A stretch of DNA of 39,908 nt from CALHRB01 sp964473465 (GTDB lineage: Bacteria > Bacteroidota > Ignavibacteria > Kapaibacteriales > UBA2268), in NCBI GenBank assembly GCA_964473465.1, contig CAYYPE010000016.1, positions 1-39,908 on the forward strand, given 5' to 3'. Each line of letters starts with the position of its first letter. Within the stretch, counting starts at the first letter, position 1. Position numbers and translations under genes: made by a program. The notes under the pieces are model-generated. The model had not been told where the DNA came from. It saw only the letters and a program-made list of their open reading frames with translations, and did no database searches. Shown here piece after piece: positions 1-8,072 of the stretch.

Positions 1-1064
1 CCGATTCCGTCTTTATTTAAATCATAACCAGTATAACCCGACCAATAATTATTATCAAAATAGCTATAGCTTTGAGAACTATTTGTTGAAACATCAAATG
101 TATTAGAAATAAAATTATTTCGCTTGAAATAGTTATCAACGCAATTACCCATAATTTTCAAAGCCCAGCCATTTTTATTAAAAGAATTATTTCTGAAAAT
201 CAACCTGTTTGAACCTTCCATATAAATTCCAACAGTATTGTTGTTAAATTTATTAAAGATTACTTCACCATCCCTGATATCTTTGAGAAGAAGGCCATAA
301 GCAGAGCTTCCCCAATTGTTATAAAACTCGTTATATTTCATATTGACAATTTTTGAATACATAACAGCCACACCGGCACCGTTTTTCTCAAATTTGTTTC
401 TTTCGTAGTTACAACCGTCCGAAAACATAAAATGTAAGCCGTATCTTAAATTTAATAAACTATGGTTTTGCGAAATATTTGCATTTGAAACGAATTCAAG
501 ATAAATACCATCACGCTGGTTTTCGATATAATTATCTTTGATTACAGCGGTGGTGCAACGGAATAGATGTATTCCGTTGCCAGAAGAACTTTCAGTTTTC
601 GAATTGCCATATATTTTGTTTCTTTGAATTATCAAATTATTACAACGTGCAAGATAAATACCAAAAAAGCCATTAATGATTTTGTTGTTTACAACGACAG
701 AACCTTCTGAGTTAGCAATTCTGATGGCTGCATTGTCTTTAATAGCCGTTCTCGGAACGTTTTTTAGTATTAAACCGCTAATTCTTACTTTGACTGACTC
801 AACATAAAATATACTTCCATCGGAATCTTTCCCATCAATTATAGGCTCACCTTTTCCAAGTATGGTCAAATTTTTTTTTATAATAATTTTGCCCTGCTTG
901 TAAATGCCATGGTTAATAACTATTGTGTCTCCATCATTTGCATTATTAATAGTTGCCTGAATGTTTGGATTATTTTTCTGATCAACGAAAAAAATTCCAG
1001 CAACAGAATCAATTGAGTTAAAAATCCCAAGGAAAACTAAGATATATAAAATTTTAAATTTCAT
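1..1064 (-). CDS. nosD: NosD, periplasmic copper-site maturation factor for nitrous oxide reductase (partial, C-terminus off the left edge)
   Basis: Reading the minus strand from an ATG at 1064, an uninterrupted frame runs off the left edge after about 354 codons. It begins with a Sec signal (MKFKILYILVFLGIFNSI) and continues as a right-handed beta-helix with many 'NxxIxxNxxGIYL'-type rungs (CASH/NosD repeats, about residues 35-330). The visible end 'NYWSGYTGYDLNKDGI' is the typical NosD C-terminal signature, so little is missing from this conserved block. NosD works in the periplasm with the NosFY ABC transporter to build the CuZ cluster of NosZ; nosF and nosY would be expected further left. 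The gene starts 13 bases after nosL and is probably in the same operon. Function is inferred from the family and the neighbours, and I am confident of it. Confidence 0.93.
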   Translation of the reverse strand, partial: MKFKILYILVFLGIFNSIDSVAGIFFVDQKNNPNIQATINNANDGDTIVINHGIYKQGKIIIKKNLTILGKGEPIIDGKDSDGSIFYVESVKVRISGLILKNVPRTAIKDNAAIRIANSEGSVVVNNKIINGFFGIYLARCNNLIIQRNKIYGNSKTESSSGNGIHLFRCTTAVIKDNYIENQRDGIYLEFVSNANISQNHSLLNLRYGLHFMFSDGCNYERNKFEKNGAGVAVMYSKIVNMKYNEFYNNWGSSAYGLLLKDIRDGEVIFNKFNNNTVGIYMEGSNRLIFRNNSFNKNGWALKIMGNCVDNYFKRNNFISNTFDVSTNSSQSYSYFDNNYWSGYTGYDLNKDGI

Positions 1065-1077
1065 TTAAATGGAAAAA

Positions 1078-2115
1078 TTAATCCATCCAATCTTTTTTAA
1101 TCATCTCGACAAGGGATGTCCAATCTAATGGGATATCCTTGTCAGTTTTAATACTTTTATCTCTCTCTTCTCTGGTTTTGAAAGAAGGTGCATTAAAAGC
1201 CATTGGTGACTGATATTCCGAGCTTTTAAGATAGTAAGCCGTAGTTGCGTCTATCAATTCCTTAGGCTTGAGGTAATTAATAGTCCAGAAAGAATGAATC
1301 TCATTGTCTCTGTTTAATTTTTTTTCATCAAGATAAAAAGCAACCATGCATTCCACAGCATCAAATTTATAGACCTTTCCCTTGTGAGTTACTATTTCGG
1401 CACCCCACCTATCATCAGCTATGGTCATTCCGCACTTATGACAGTTGTCAAATCCGAATTCGATTGATTTTGGCTCAGGATGACAGGAAAGAAGAATTAG
1501 CAAAGGTAGTAGAAATAACATTAAATTCAAATTGTTAGATTTTGGCTCTGTTTTTTTAAACAAAAATATAGCGGCAAAACCCAGAACTAAAGAAACTCCG
1601 AGTAAAATACCTCCGGCATCTGGGAATGAATGAGCAGTAAAATTCAAAAGCTGCTTTGTTCCAAAAACAGGAGGCTGATATGATTGACCGGGTATCTTTA
1701 TTATGGCTTTTGGATCGAGGTTATGCCCATAGTCGTATCCCCAAAGGTAAAAATCATAAATTCCTACGAAACTAACTATTAAGAGCAAAACAACCCATGT
1801 TGCAATTAACCATTTTTTGTTAAAAATTACAGTGATTAATCCGAAAGCAATAAAAAAAGCTACAATAAAAGGCATAACCTTCAGCTCTGGTATTGAATCG
1901 GGCTCAATCTTTTTCATACCTATATAATGGTTCAAATTGTTAATACTGCTCAGGTCATTTTCTTTATGGCCTTCAATTGAAGATATATTTATATATAAAC
2001 CAAGTCCTTCCGGAAATTGAGGTGCCTCAAGACTGATATTCCATATTGGCAAAAAATATAAGCCAAGGAGAATCAATGAGGCAATAAGCATAATAAGTCT
2101 TGATGTGTTTTTCAT
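1078..2115 (-). CDS. nosL: Membrane protein fused to NosL copper chaperone (NosB-like domain + NosL)
   Basis: 345 residues in two parts. Residues 1-190 hold about four membrane helices (near 7-24, 80-98, 103-122, 166-187) with a periplasmic loop between the first two. They resemble the small membrane protein often found beside clade II nosZ. Residues 195-345 are a NosL domain. It has its own lipoprotein-like signal inside the chain (hydrophobic stretch, then LLSC211), the Cu(I)-binding motif C225-HK-C228-GM230, and the KFDAVECM segment. NosL delivers copper to the apo-NosZ CuZ site. The gene lies between nosZ and nosD, as expected for nos clusters. NosL is usually a stand-alone lipoprotein of roughly 150-200 residues, so this is a fusion. 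Whether the internal lipobox is used cannot be told from sequence. No frameshift is needed to explain the fused frame. Confidence 0.9.
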   Translation of the reverse strand: MKNTSRLIMLIASLILLGLYFLPIWNISLEAPQFPEGLGLYINISSIEGHKENDLSSINNLNHYIGMKKIEPDSIPELKVMPFIVAFFIAFGLITVIFNKKWLIATWVVLLLIVSFVGIYDFYLWGYDYGHNLDPKAIIKIPGQSYQPPVFGTKQLLNFTAHSFPDAGGILLGVSLVLGFAAIFLFKKTEPKSNNLNLMLFLLPLLILLSCHPEPKSIEFGFDNCHKCGMTIADDRWGAEIVTHKGKVYKFDAVECMVAFYLDEKKLNRDNEIHSFWTINYLKPKELIDATTAYYLKSSEYQSPMAFNAPSFKTREERDKSIKTDKDIPLDWTSLVEMIKKDWMD

Positions 2116-2161
2116 AATTTACCAATTAAGATAATTTTGTCTTAAATTAGAATTAAAGAAG

Positions 2162-2187
2162 GAACCTTCCCTTTGTGGGGAAGGTTC
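2162..2187 (-). terminator. Strong hairpin between nosZ and nosL
   Basis: A perfect 10-bp inverted repeat (GAACCTTCCC / GGGAAGGTTC) with a 6-base loop lies just after the nosZ stop on the minus strand. It is followed by a weakly T-rich stretch (TTCTTTAATTCTAATTT). It could be a partial terminator or an mRNA stabiliser that makes nosZ transcript more abundant than nosL-nosD. The nos genes continue in the same direction, so full termination is unlikely. Confidence 0.6.
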
Positions 2188-2195
2188 ATGAATAT

Positions 2196-4157
2196 TTACT
2201 TTTTATTTTGTGTGTTCCAGGCTAATTTAATTTGAGAATTTGCCGGAGAGACCCTAACGTATCCCTGCATTTCCTGATGCAAAGCAGAACAAAAATCAGT
2301 GCAATAAAATGGATAAACTCCGGGCTTCTTTGGTAACCACTTCAATGTCAGAGTTTCGCCGGGCATAATAAGTAGTTCAGAATTTTCAGCTCCTTTGATT
2401 GCAAAGCCGTGTGGCACATCCCAATCCTGCTCAAGGTTAGTAACGTGGAAATAAACTTCATCTCCAACTTTAATTCCTTCGATATTATCTGGAGCAAAAT
2501 GTGATCTGATAGAAGTCATATAAATTCTGACAACGTTACCAGACCGTTCAATACGGGCATCTTCCTCTTTAGAGGTTTTATATGGATGCTTGTTGTTCTC
2601 CATTTTATAAAATTTAACAGATTTATCCTTAATAACAGAAGCAGCAATTGCCTGACCATAATGAGGCTCACCGATAGTCGGAAAATCAAGCAATAATTTC
2701 ATTTTATCGCCGGAAATGTCAATTAACTGAGCTGATTGGGTAAGTTCAGGTCCAGTTGGCAGGTATCTGTCTTTGGTGATTTTGTTCAGAGCGATGACAT
2801 ATTTCCCATAAGGTTTTTTTGTATTACCACCGGGGATCAAAAGATGTCCAATGGAATAATAAGTGGGAATTTTATCAATAACCTTGAAATCTTTCAAACT
2901 CCATTTAGTAATTTCGGAGGAAACAAACATTGAAGTATAGGCATTACCCTGATCATCAAATTCGGTATGCAGAGGTCCAAGTCCCGGCTCCTGGACTTCA
3001 CCGGCAATCACAGCATCATAGTTCAAAACGGGAACTCCATTAATAGTTTTGTCAATTTTCTTTTCTTCGATTGCCTTTATCATTTTTGAGTAAGAAAAGA
3101 CAGGTATTGTAGCTGCTAACTTACCTCCACCAACGATATACTCTCCTGTTGGGTCAACATCGCAACCATGTGGAGATTTTGGAGTAGGCATAAAGTAAAC
3201 CAGACCGGGGCATTCTTCGGGAATAAGAACCTTTACTTTGTTTTTCATAGTAGAGGTAGCAGTCTGTGTTTCTTCATTAAAAACATTATGGGCATATTGA
3301 ACATCAAATTCCTTAAATTTTTTCTGAGCAATGTATTCTTCAGCTTTTTTCCAGTTAATTGCAGCAATAAAGTCTTTATCATTCTGGCTGGCATTTACTT
3401 CTTTGACTGTATTTGCTTGCTCAGAATTATACATCGAGAAGAAACACCACCCATGTGATTTCCCTTTTCCTGCTCTGGCAAGATCATAATCAAATCCGGG
3501 CATCAATACCTGAAATGCTATATCCATTCGCCCTGTCTTGTTATCAACTTTTACAAAAGATATAGCTCCTTTGAATTTATCTTTATATTCGTTTATTGAA
3601 ACATCTTCGTTGGGTATCGGGATGCTGAATCTTGTTCCAGCAACAACATATTCAGTATTTTCAGTGCCAAATGGTGAAGAGTGATTTCCTGCACTGTTTG
3701 GTAATTCGATAATTTCTGCAGTTCTGAAAGTTGTCAGGTCAATACGAGCTATTCTTGGGGTATTATTTCCGTTGATAAATATCCATCTGCCATCAGCCAT
3801 TCCATCAGTTTGGGATAATTCGGGGTGGTGGGCATCGTCCCAAGGTATAAAACCATGAGAAGTCATAAGCATTGGTTTGGTTTCCTCGCTATATCCCCAA
3901 CCTTTTTCGGGGTCTTGAGAGAAGACAGGTATCACCCTGAATAGCCTTCCGCTTGGAATTCCATATACAGCAAGTTGACCACTGAATCCACCTGAGAAAA
4001 AGCCGTAAAATTCATCATATTCTCCGGGTGGAACATAAACTTTGGAAGCAACATCTCCAGAAACAGCCCCTTGCTTGCTCGAAGGACAGCCCCAAAAAAG
4101 GAAAATCATAGAAATTGAAATGATTATCAACACGTAAAAAAATAGACTTTTTTTCAT
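2196..4157 (-). CDS. nosZ: Nitrous oxide reductase, clade II (Sec-dependent) NosZ
   Basis: Reduces N2O to N2 in the periplasm as the terminal step of denitrification. The protein has 653 residues. All seven histidines of the CuZ centre can be placed: H110 and H111 (DDAHH), H159, H330 (SPHGCDVDPTG), H397 (GPLHTEF), H438 (IGHLL) and H499 (GEPHYGQ). The CuA domain at the C-terminus has H583, C619, C623, H627 and M630 (YCTDFCSALHQEM). The N-terminus is a Sec-type signal with no twin-arginine motif. A cysteine at 24 after FLFWG suggests lipid attachment, though this lipobox is atypical. Together with the upstream cytochrome c this marks the clade II (atypical) group. An AAAGGATT ribosome site precedes the ATG. 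It lies 45 bases downstream of the cytochrome gene and upstream of nosL and nosD. No residue is missing, so the enzyme should be active. Confidence 0.98.
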   Translation of the reverse strand: MKKSLFFYVLIIISISMIFLFWGCPSSKQGAVSGDVASKVYVPPGEYDEFYGFFSGGFSGQLAVYGIPSGRLFRVIPVFSQDPEKGWGYSEETKPMLMTSHGFIPWDDAHHPELSQTDGMADGRWIFINGNNTPRIARIDLTTFRTAEIIELPNSAGNHSSPFGTENTEYVVAGTRFSIPIPNEDVSINEYKDKFKGAISFVKVDNKTGRMDIAFQVLMPGFDYDLARAGKGKSHGWCFFSMYNSEQANTVKEVNASQNDKDFIAAINWKKAEEYIAQKKFKEFDVQYAHNVFNEETQTATSTMKNKVKVLIPEECPGLVYFMPTPKSPHGCDVDPTGEYIVGGGKLAATIPVFSYSKMIKAIEEKKIDKTINGVPVLNYDAVIAGEVQEPGLGPLHTEFDDQGNAYTSMFVSSEITKWSLKDFKVIDKIPTYYSIGHLLIPGGNTKKPYGKYVIALNKITKDRYLPTGPELTQSAQLIDISGDKMKLLLDFPTIGEPHYGQAIAASVIKDKSVKFYKMENNKHPYKTSKEEDARIERSGNVVRIYMTSIRSHFAPDNIEGIKVGDEVYFHVTNLEQDWDVPHGFAIKGAENSELLIMPGETLTLKWLPKKPGVYPFYCTDFCSALHQEMQGYVRVSPANSQIKLAWNTQNKK

Positions 4158-4202
4158 AATATAATCCTTTAAAATGTTAAAAAATAATTATTTTTAAAAT
4201 AT

Positions 4203-4673
4203 TTACTTTCCTTCAGCTTTAGCTCTTAAATGCTCCAAAACAGACAAAGCATCTTCATGAGATAGATGTTGATTAGGCATTTGAGTCATGAATTGCTTCA
4301 AAAGGGCTTTTGTTGTATCATTATTCGCTATCATCTTCTCAGGATCGAGAATCTGACTCATAATGTAGTCAACTGAACGTCTTTTAAAGACATTACCCAA
4401 CGGTGGACCGACAAATTTTTCCTCGTATTTATGACATGCAGCACACTTTTCTGCAAAAATCTTAGCACCTTTTTCTGCTTTTTCAGGGTTAAACTCTCCA
4501 ATTTTTGTTCCTTTAATAACAAGGAATTCCTCTTTAACTTCTTCTTTTTGTTCACCACATGCAGAGAATAAAATAAATGATGCAACGACAGAGAAAATTA
4601 AAAATGAGATGTCTTTATACCCTCCTACATTTTTAATAAAATTCCTCAGCTTGAAATCTTTGTTTGTTTTCAT
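4203..4673 (-). CDS. Lipoprotein monohaem cytochrome c of the nos cluster
   Basis: A 156-residue class I-type cytochrome, probable electron donor to NosZ. An earlier in-frame ATG at 4688 exists. I prefer the ATG at 4673 because AAAGGG lies 6 bases before it, and because the distance to the upstream palindrome then equals that of the neighbouring regulator gene (20 bases). After a membrane segment it has a lipobox FSAC, predicting an outer-leaflet-anchored lipoprotein. The haem site is CAACH, and the likely distal methionine lies in 'FMTQMPNQHLS' near the C-terminus. The domain is about 95 residues, normal for the family. Small cytochromes c directly before nosZ are typical of clade II nos clusters. 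The electron-transfer role is inferred from that context. Confidence 0.9.
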   Translation of the reverse strand: MKTNKDFKLRNFIKNVGGYKDISFLIFSVVASFILFSACGEQKEEVKEEFLVIKGTKIGEFNPEKAEKGAKIFAEKCAACHKYEEKFVGPPLGNVFKRRSVDYIMSQILDPEKMIANNDTTKALLKQFMTQMPNQHLSHEDALSVLEHLRAKAEGK

Positions 4674-4693
4674 GTAAAACCCTTTCATTATTT

Positions 4694-4711
4694 TAAGATA
4701 TATTTATCCGA
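4694..4711 (-). promoter_or_regulatory. Imperfect palindrome upstream of the cytochrome c gene, candidate Rrf2 operator
   Basis: On the minus strand it reads TCGGATAAATATATCTTA, preceded by TATAA and a run of eight T's. It is 20 bases before the preferred cytochrome start. The same element (TCGGACAAATTAATCTGA) stands 20 bases before the Rrf2-type gene. Over 35 aligned bases (4694-4728 against 5166-5200) 29 are identical. The half-sites TCnGA...TCnGA are symmetric, as expected for a dimeric regulator. Confidence 0.6.
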
Positions 4712-4728
4712 TTATAATTTAAAAAAAA

Positions 4729-5145
4729 TCAATTGTTTTCCATAGTAATCAAAGAACTAAATTCTTTAATAGTAGAATTTTTATACATATCAATAAATTT
4801 TTCATAAAGCTTATTGATGCTGTTTGAAGCATTCTTATCTCTTATATTAGAACCTTTTTCGTTAATTAAAACATCTAATTTTGGATTATCCAAAGAATCA
4901 ATAATCTGAGAAACGGTTATTTGATTGGAATCTCGAGCTAATTCAATTCCACCATTGGCGCCTCTTTTGGTTTTAACAATTCCATTAAAGCTAAGAATCT
5001 GAACGACTTTAGCAAGGTAATGAAACGAAATCCCTAAGTCCTCTGCTATTTTCGAAACAGTAACTTTTTTTTCAGCTCCGGCATTAGCAGACAAATAACT
5101 TGTTGCTAAAATTCCATATAAACATGACTTTGATAAAGCCGCCAT
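4729..5145 (-). CDS. Rrf2-family transcriptional regulator without an iron-sulfur cysteine cluster
   Basis: A 138-residue winged-helix protein of the Rrf2 family. The N-terminal 'ALSKSCLYGILATSYLSAN' and the helix-turn-helix around residues 26-48 (VSKIAEDLGISFHYLAKVVQIL) followed by 'KTKRGANGGIELAR' are characteristic. IscR, NsrR and RsrR carry three cysteines in the middle of the chain that bind a cluster; here the only cysteine is C8. A cluster-based NO or redox sensor is therefore unlikely, and the signal is unknown. It is transcribed in the same direction as, and directly upstream of, the nos genes, and both it and the cytochrome gene carry the same palindrome. Autoregulation and control of N2O reduction are thus a reasonable inference. 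GAAAAGG precedes the ATG. Confidence 0.88.
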   Translation of the reverse strand: MAALSKSCLYGILATSYLSANAGAEKKVTVSKIAEDLGISFHYLAKVVQILSFNGIVKTKRGANGGIELARDSNQITVSQIIDSLDNPKLDVLINEKGSNIRDKNASNSINKLYEKFIDMYKNSTIKEFSSLITMENN

Positions 5146-5165
5146 AAAACCTTTTCAAAATTTAA

Positions 5166-5183
5166 TCAGATTAATTTGTCCGA
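5166..5183 (-). promoter_or_regulatory. Palindrome upstream of the Rrf2 gene, candidate autoregulatory operator
   Basis: The minus strand reads TCGGACAAATTAATCTGA. It is 20 bases before the rrf2 start codon and follows TATATTATAT and a T-run that match the sequence upstream of the cytochrome gene. The element lies in the divergent intergenic region and might also affect the GYD-domain gene on the other strand. Confidence 0.6.
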
Positions 5184-5222
5184 ATATAATATAAAAAAAA
5201 TTAATAGTCAAGAAAAAAATTT

Positions 5223-5253
5223 TTGTTATTATTTTTTTTTAATTGTAAATTTG
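5223..5253 (+). promoter_or_regulatory. Bacteroidota-type promoter of the GYD-domain gene
   Basis: TTG at 5223-5225, 20 bases, then TAAATTTG at 5246-5253, matching TTG-N19/20-TAnnTTTG. Transcription would begin roughly 25 bases before the GGAGAGG ribosome site. Confidence 0.6.
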
Positions 5254-5283
5254 AAAAATCAATAATCATTTGGAGAGGTTGAT

Positions 5284-5580
5284 ATGAAAACATTCATTTT
5301 AATGACCAAGTTATCCCCTGAAGAATCAAAAAAAATGAAGGAGAGAGCAACAATCGGACGAAGCTGGCTTGACCGTGTAAAAGAAAAATGCCCTGAAGTT
5401 AGGTTCATAGCTCATTATGCTGTTTTAGGTCCATTCGACTTCCTTGATATATACGAAGCACCAGACGAGGAAACAGCGGCAAAGGTATCACTCATAAGCA
5501 GAGATTACGGAGCTTTTGAAGCACAGAGTTTGATGGCTATTCCTTACAAAGATTTTTTAAAACTTATTGAGGAGATTTAA
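5284..5580 (+). CDS. GYD-domain protein
   Basis: A 98-residue soluble protein of the GYD family (alpha-beta, dimeric-barrel-like). Visible family features are the start 'KTFILMTKLSPEE', the central 'AVLGPFDFLDIYEAPDEETAAKVS' and the ending 'SLMAIPYKDFLKLI'. The name-giving Gly-Tyr-Asp is here Gly-Pro-Phe-Asp. Molecular function is unknown for the family. A strong GGAGAGG ribosome site lies 5 bases before the ATG, with a good promoter upstream. It is divergent from the nos regulator. Its stop codon interlocks with that of the convergent phosphate transporter gene, with four bases shared. Confidence 0.85.
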   Translation: MKTFILMTKLSPEESKKMKERATIGRSWLDRVKEKCPEVRFIAHYAVLGPFDFLDIYEAPDEETAAKVSLISRDYGAFEAQSLMAIPYKDFLKLIEEI

Positions 5581-7853
5581 AGGTTCTTATTATCTTCTAA
5601 TTCAATAATTTTGATTTTTAGGTCTTCCTGAATTTGTTTATAAGAATCAATTACTTCGAGTAATTGCTCAACGATATGTTGAGTGTCTTTGATAATATGT
5701 AGAATGATGTTTATCATTCGAGGGGTAACACCATTTTGTTTTAAACCTTTTATATGGTCAATCAGCATTTTGTCTGATATTTGATGAAATTCCATTTTTA
5801 TCTCTTTCAGTTTCTCTTTTGAATGAAAGCTACCATTATTAATGGCTTCATCAAGTAAGTCAATTATACCGACTGTCATTTTGTTAATTTTTTTCAGATC
5901 ATTAATATGAATATCATTGAACTTTTTATGATTATTATCAACATAGCCATAAACAAGTGTAGCAAAGTGGTAGTTACTATACGAAATAGAATTTATGGCG
6001 CTAAGGACATTTGCAAAATGATGACCTGATTCCAAAGCAGTATCATCAAAATTCTGAATAATGTTAAGCAGATCTTTAGAAATTGAATCAGAAAGATTTC
6101 TAAGTTGTTTTGATTGATTTTTAAACTTTCTAAGAATTTTTAAGTTTCTTTTGATTGTGCCAGTATAGCCTGTATTGATAGTATCCTTAAGAAGAGATGC
6201 ATAGGATGAAATATTTTGATTAAGAAAATCTCTTGCATGAGAAAATTTTTCTATTTTTAATTTTAATTTTTCTTCGGCTAATCTGAATTCATTATCCCTC
6301 TTTTTATGGATGAATGCAGTTCTGAAAAGAATAAAAGTAACAAGAGCTAAGAAGAAGATTACCCCAATTATGCTTGTAAAATAAATTGTAAGTGCAATAA
6401 CACTAGCTATTAAAGAAGCAATCACAGCTGTCAATAACCATCCACCTATAACTGTCATAACGCCCGATACCCGATAAACAGCACTTTCTGTTCCCCAAGC
6501 TTTATCGGCTAATGCAGTTGACATAGCAACAATAAAAGTAACATAGGTAGTAGAAAGAGGTAATTTCAAATGAGTTCCCACAGAAATCAAAGCAGAGGCG
6601 ACCATTAAATTAACAGTTGCTCTTACAAAGTCGAAAGAAGCTTCATTCCCCTCTGCATCCCTTTCAAGTTCAAGCTTTGAAGTGTCTAACCTTTGACGAA
6701 CCCATGATTTAATTGAATTAGGGACAAATTTCAAAACGAAGTCATTGATATTGATAACCAATCTGACCAAAGCTCTAACAAATGGATAAGAATCATACAA
6801 CTCAACACCCTCTTCCTGCCTTCCCAGAGATACTTCAGTGCGAGTTACAGTTCTTGCTTTCTTAGAAAGAAATAAAGTGGTTATCATTATAGCACCAGCC
6901 AGAAGAAGAATTAAAGTATCTGCCTTTGCTGGCTTGGAGAGATCAGTCATTAAAATATTAAGGGGGTCAGATGAATTTCCGGCAGTCTGGAATGCAGCTA
7001 AACCTGCCAGAGGAGCCCCGATAAAATTGACAAGGTCATTGGCTGCAAAAGCCCATGCTAAAGCAAAAGTACCTATCAATACAATTAGTTTCAAAGAGTT
7101 GAATTTTGTAAATGAATTTATTATTTGAAGAAGTATAGTCCAGAAAACAAAAGTAACGCCTAAAACCAATAAAACATTTGAATCAATGAACTCAATCATT
7201 TCGGGAGTGGCAAAAGAAGCTCCCTCAATACCTTCAATTATGATAAAATAGTTGATTAAGGTTAAGGCAATACCACCCCATAATGCTCCAAAACGTTTGT
7301 ATCGCGCTCTGAATTTAAACGTAAAAATTATTCTTGAGATGAATTGAACTAAAAAACCAAAGACAAAAGCAAACAAAACAGACACAAGAATAGCAGTATA
7401 TATGCTAAGGATTTTTGAAGTATTTAAATAAGTAAAAACATGCGAAAGGTCTTGATTAGCATCAATTGTTTTAATTAACGATATTGCGAGAGCCCCACCA
7501 AACATACCGGAGACCAAAGAAACAGTTGTCGATGTAGGAAGTCCAAAAGTATTAAAAAAATCGAGAAGAATAATATCGGCAAACATTACGGCAAGGAAAA
7601 TCATCAAAAGCTCTGGCATAGTAAAATACTGCGGATTAAATATTCCTTTTCGGGCTATCTCCATCATGCCACTTGAAAATGTAACGCCTATTAAAACACC
7701 TAAAGCGGCGACAATGAGAGCGTTTCTGAAAGTTGTAACTTTGGAACCTACGGCGGAATTAAGGAAGTTCACAGCATCGTTTGCAATTCCAATATTTAAG
7801 TCAACTGCTCCTAAAACTAAAAGTACTATAACAAAGAATAAGTAAATTTCCAT
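5577..7853 (-). CDS. PiT-family inorganic phosphate transporter with C-terminal PhoU-like domain
   Basis: 758 residues. The N-terminal about 525 residues form a multi-helix membrane carrier with the two inverted signature segments of the PiT family: 'GIANDAVNFLNSAVGSK' (22-38) and 'ANDLVNFIGAPLAG' (around 270). Cation-coupled uptake of phosphate across the inner membrane is the family function. From about 530 to the end there is a charged, wholly helical cytoplasmic region with a PhoU-like pattern, probably regulatory. PiT proteins of 490-500 residues are usual; the longer PiT-PhoU form is common in Bacteroidota. Its start ATG at 7853 is 122 bases from tRNA-Leu on the same strand. It ends head-on against the GYD gene with no room for a separate terminator. 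Confidence 0.92.
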   Translation of the reverse strand: MEIYLFFVIVLLVLGAVDLNIGIANDAVNFLNSAVGSKVTTFRNALIVAALGVLIGVTFSSGMMEIARKGIFNPQYFTMPELLMIFLAVMFADIILLDFFNTFGLPTSTTVSLVSGMFGGALAISLIKTIDANQDLSHVFTYLNTSKILSIYTAILVSVLFAFVFGFLVQFISRIIFTFKFRARYKRFGALWGGIALTLINYFIIIEGIEGASFATPEMIEFIDSNVLLVLGVTFVFWTILLQIINSFTKFNSLKLIVLIGTFALAWAFAANDLVNFIGAPLAGLAAFQTAGNSSDPLNILMTDLSKPAKADTLILLLAGAIMITTLFLSKKARTVTRTEVSLGRQEEGVELYDSYPFVRALVRLVININDFVLKFVPNSIKSWVRQRLDTSKLELERDAEGNEASFDFVRATVNLMVASALISVGTHLKLPLSTTYVTFIVAMSTALADKAWGTESAVYRVSGVMTVIGGWLLTAVIASLIASVIALTIYFTSIIGVIFFLALVTFILFRTAFIHKKRDNEFRLAEEKLKLKIEKFSHARDFLNQNISSYASLLKDTINTGYTGTIKRNLKILRKFKNQSKQLRNLSDSISKDLLNIIQNFDDTALESGHHFANVLSAINSISYSNYHFATLVYGYVDNNHKKFNDIHINDLKKINKMTVGIIDLLDEAINNGSFHSKEKLKEIKMEFHQISDKMLIDHIKGLKQNGVTPRMINIILHIIKDTQHIVEQLLEVIDSYKQIQEDLKIKIIELEDNKNL

Positions 7854-7975
7854 TTAATTTTATTTGTTATTTTTTAAAAATGCAATTTAAAAGGAAAATA
7901 GTTAATTTTGTGTTAAGATGACTTGTAAATGAATTCTAAATGTATAATTATAAAAAATACAAAAATGAAAGTTAG

Positions 7976-8058
7976 TGCGGAAGGCGGGACTTGAACCCGC
8001 ATGCCCGTAGGGCGCCACCCCCTCAAGATGGTGCGTCTGCCAGTTTCGCCACTTCCGC
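7976..8058 (-). tRNA. tRNA-Leu (anticodon GAG)
   Basis: The minus strand from 8058 folds as a class II tRNA of 83 nt without encoded CCA. The acceptor GCGGAAG pairs with CTTCCGC with discriminator A. The D arm contains GGCGAAACTGGCAGA. The anticodon stem is CCATC/GGTGG with loop TTGAGGG, giving GAG. A long variable arm and the T arm GCGGGTTCAAGTCCCGC follow. A long variable arm is expected for leucine. Confidence 0.96.
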
Positions 8059-8072
8059 AGTAATATAATTTT

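Noticed and set aside
3168..3458. 96-residue frame antisense to nosZ
   Set aside because: It lies wholly inside the conserved nosZ coding region and has no recognisable features.
6838..7128. 96-residue frame antisense to the phosphate transporter
   Set aside because: Shadow frame opposite conserved membrane segments of the carrier.
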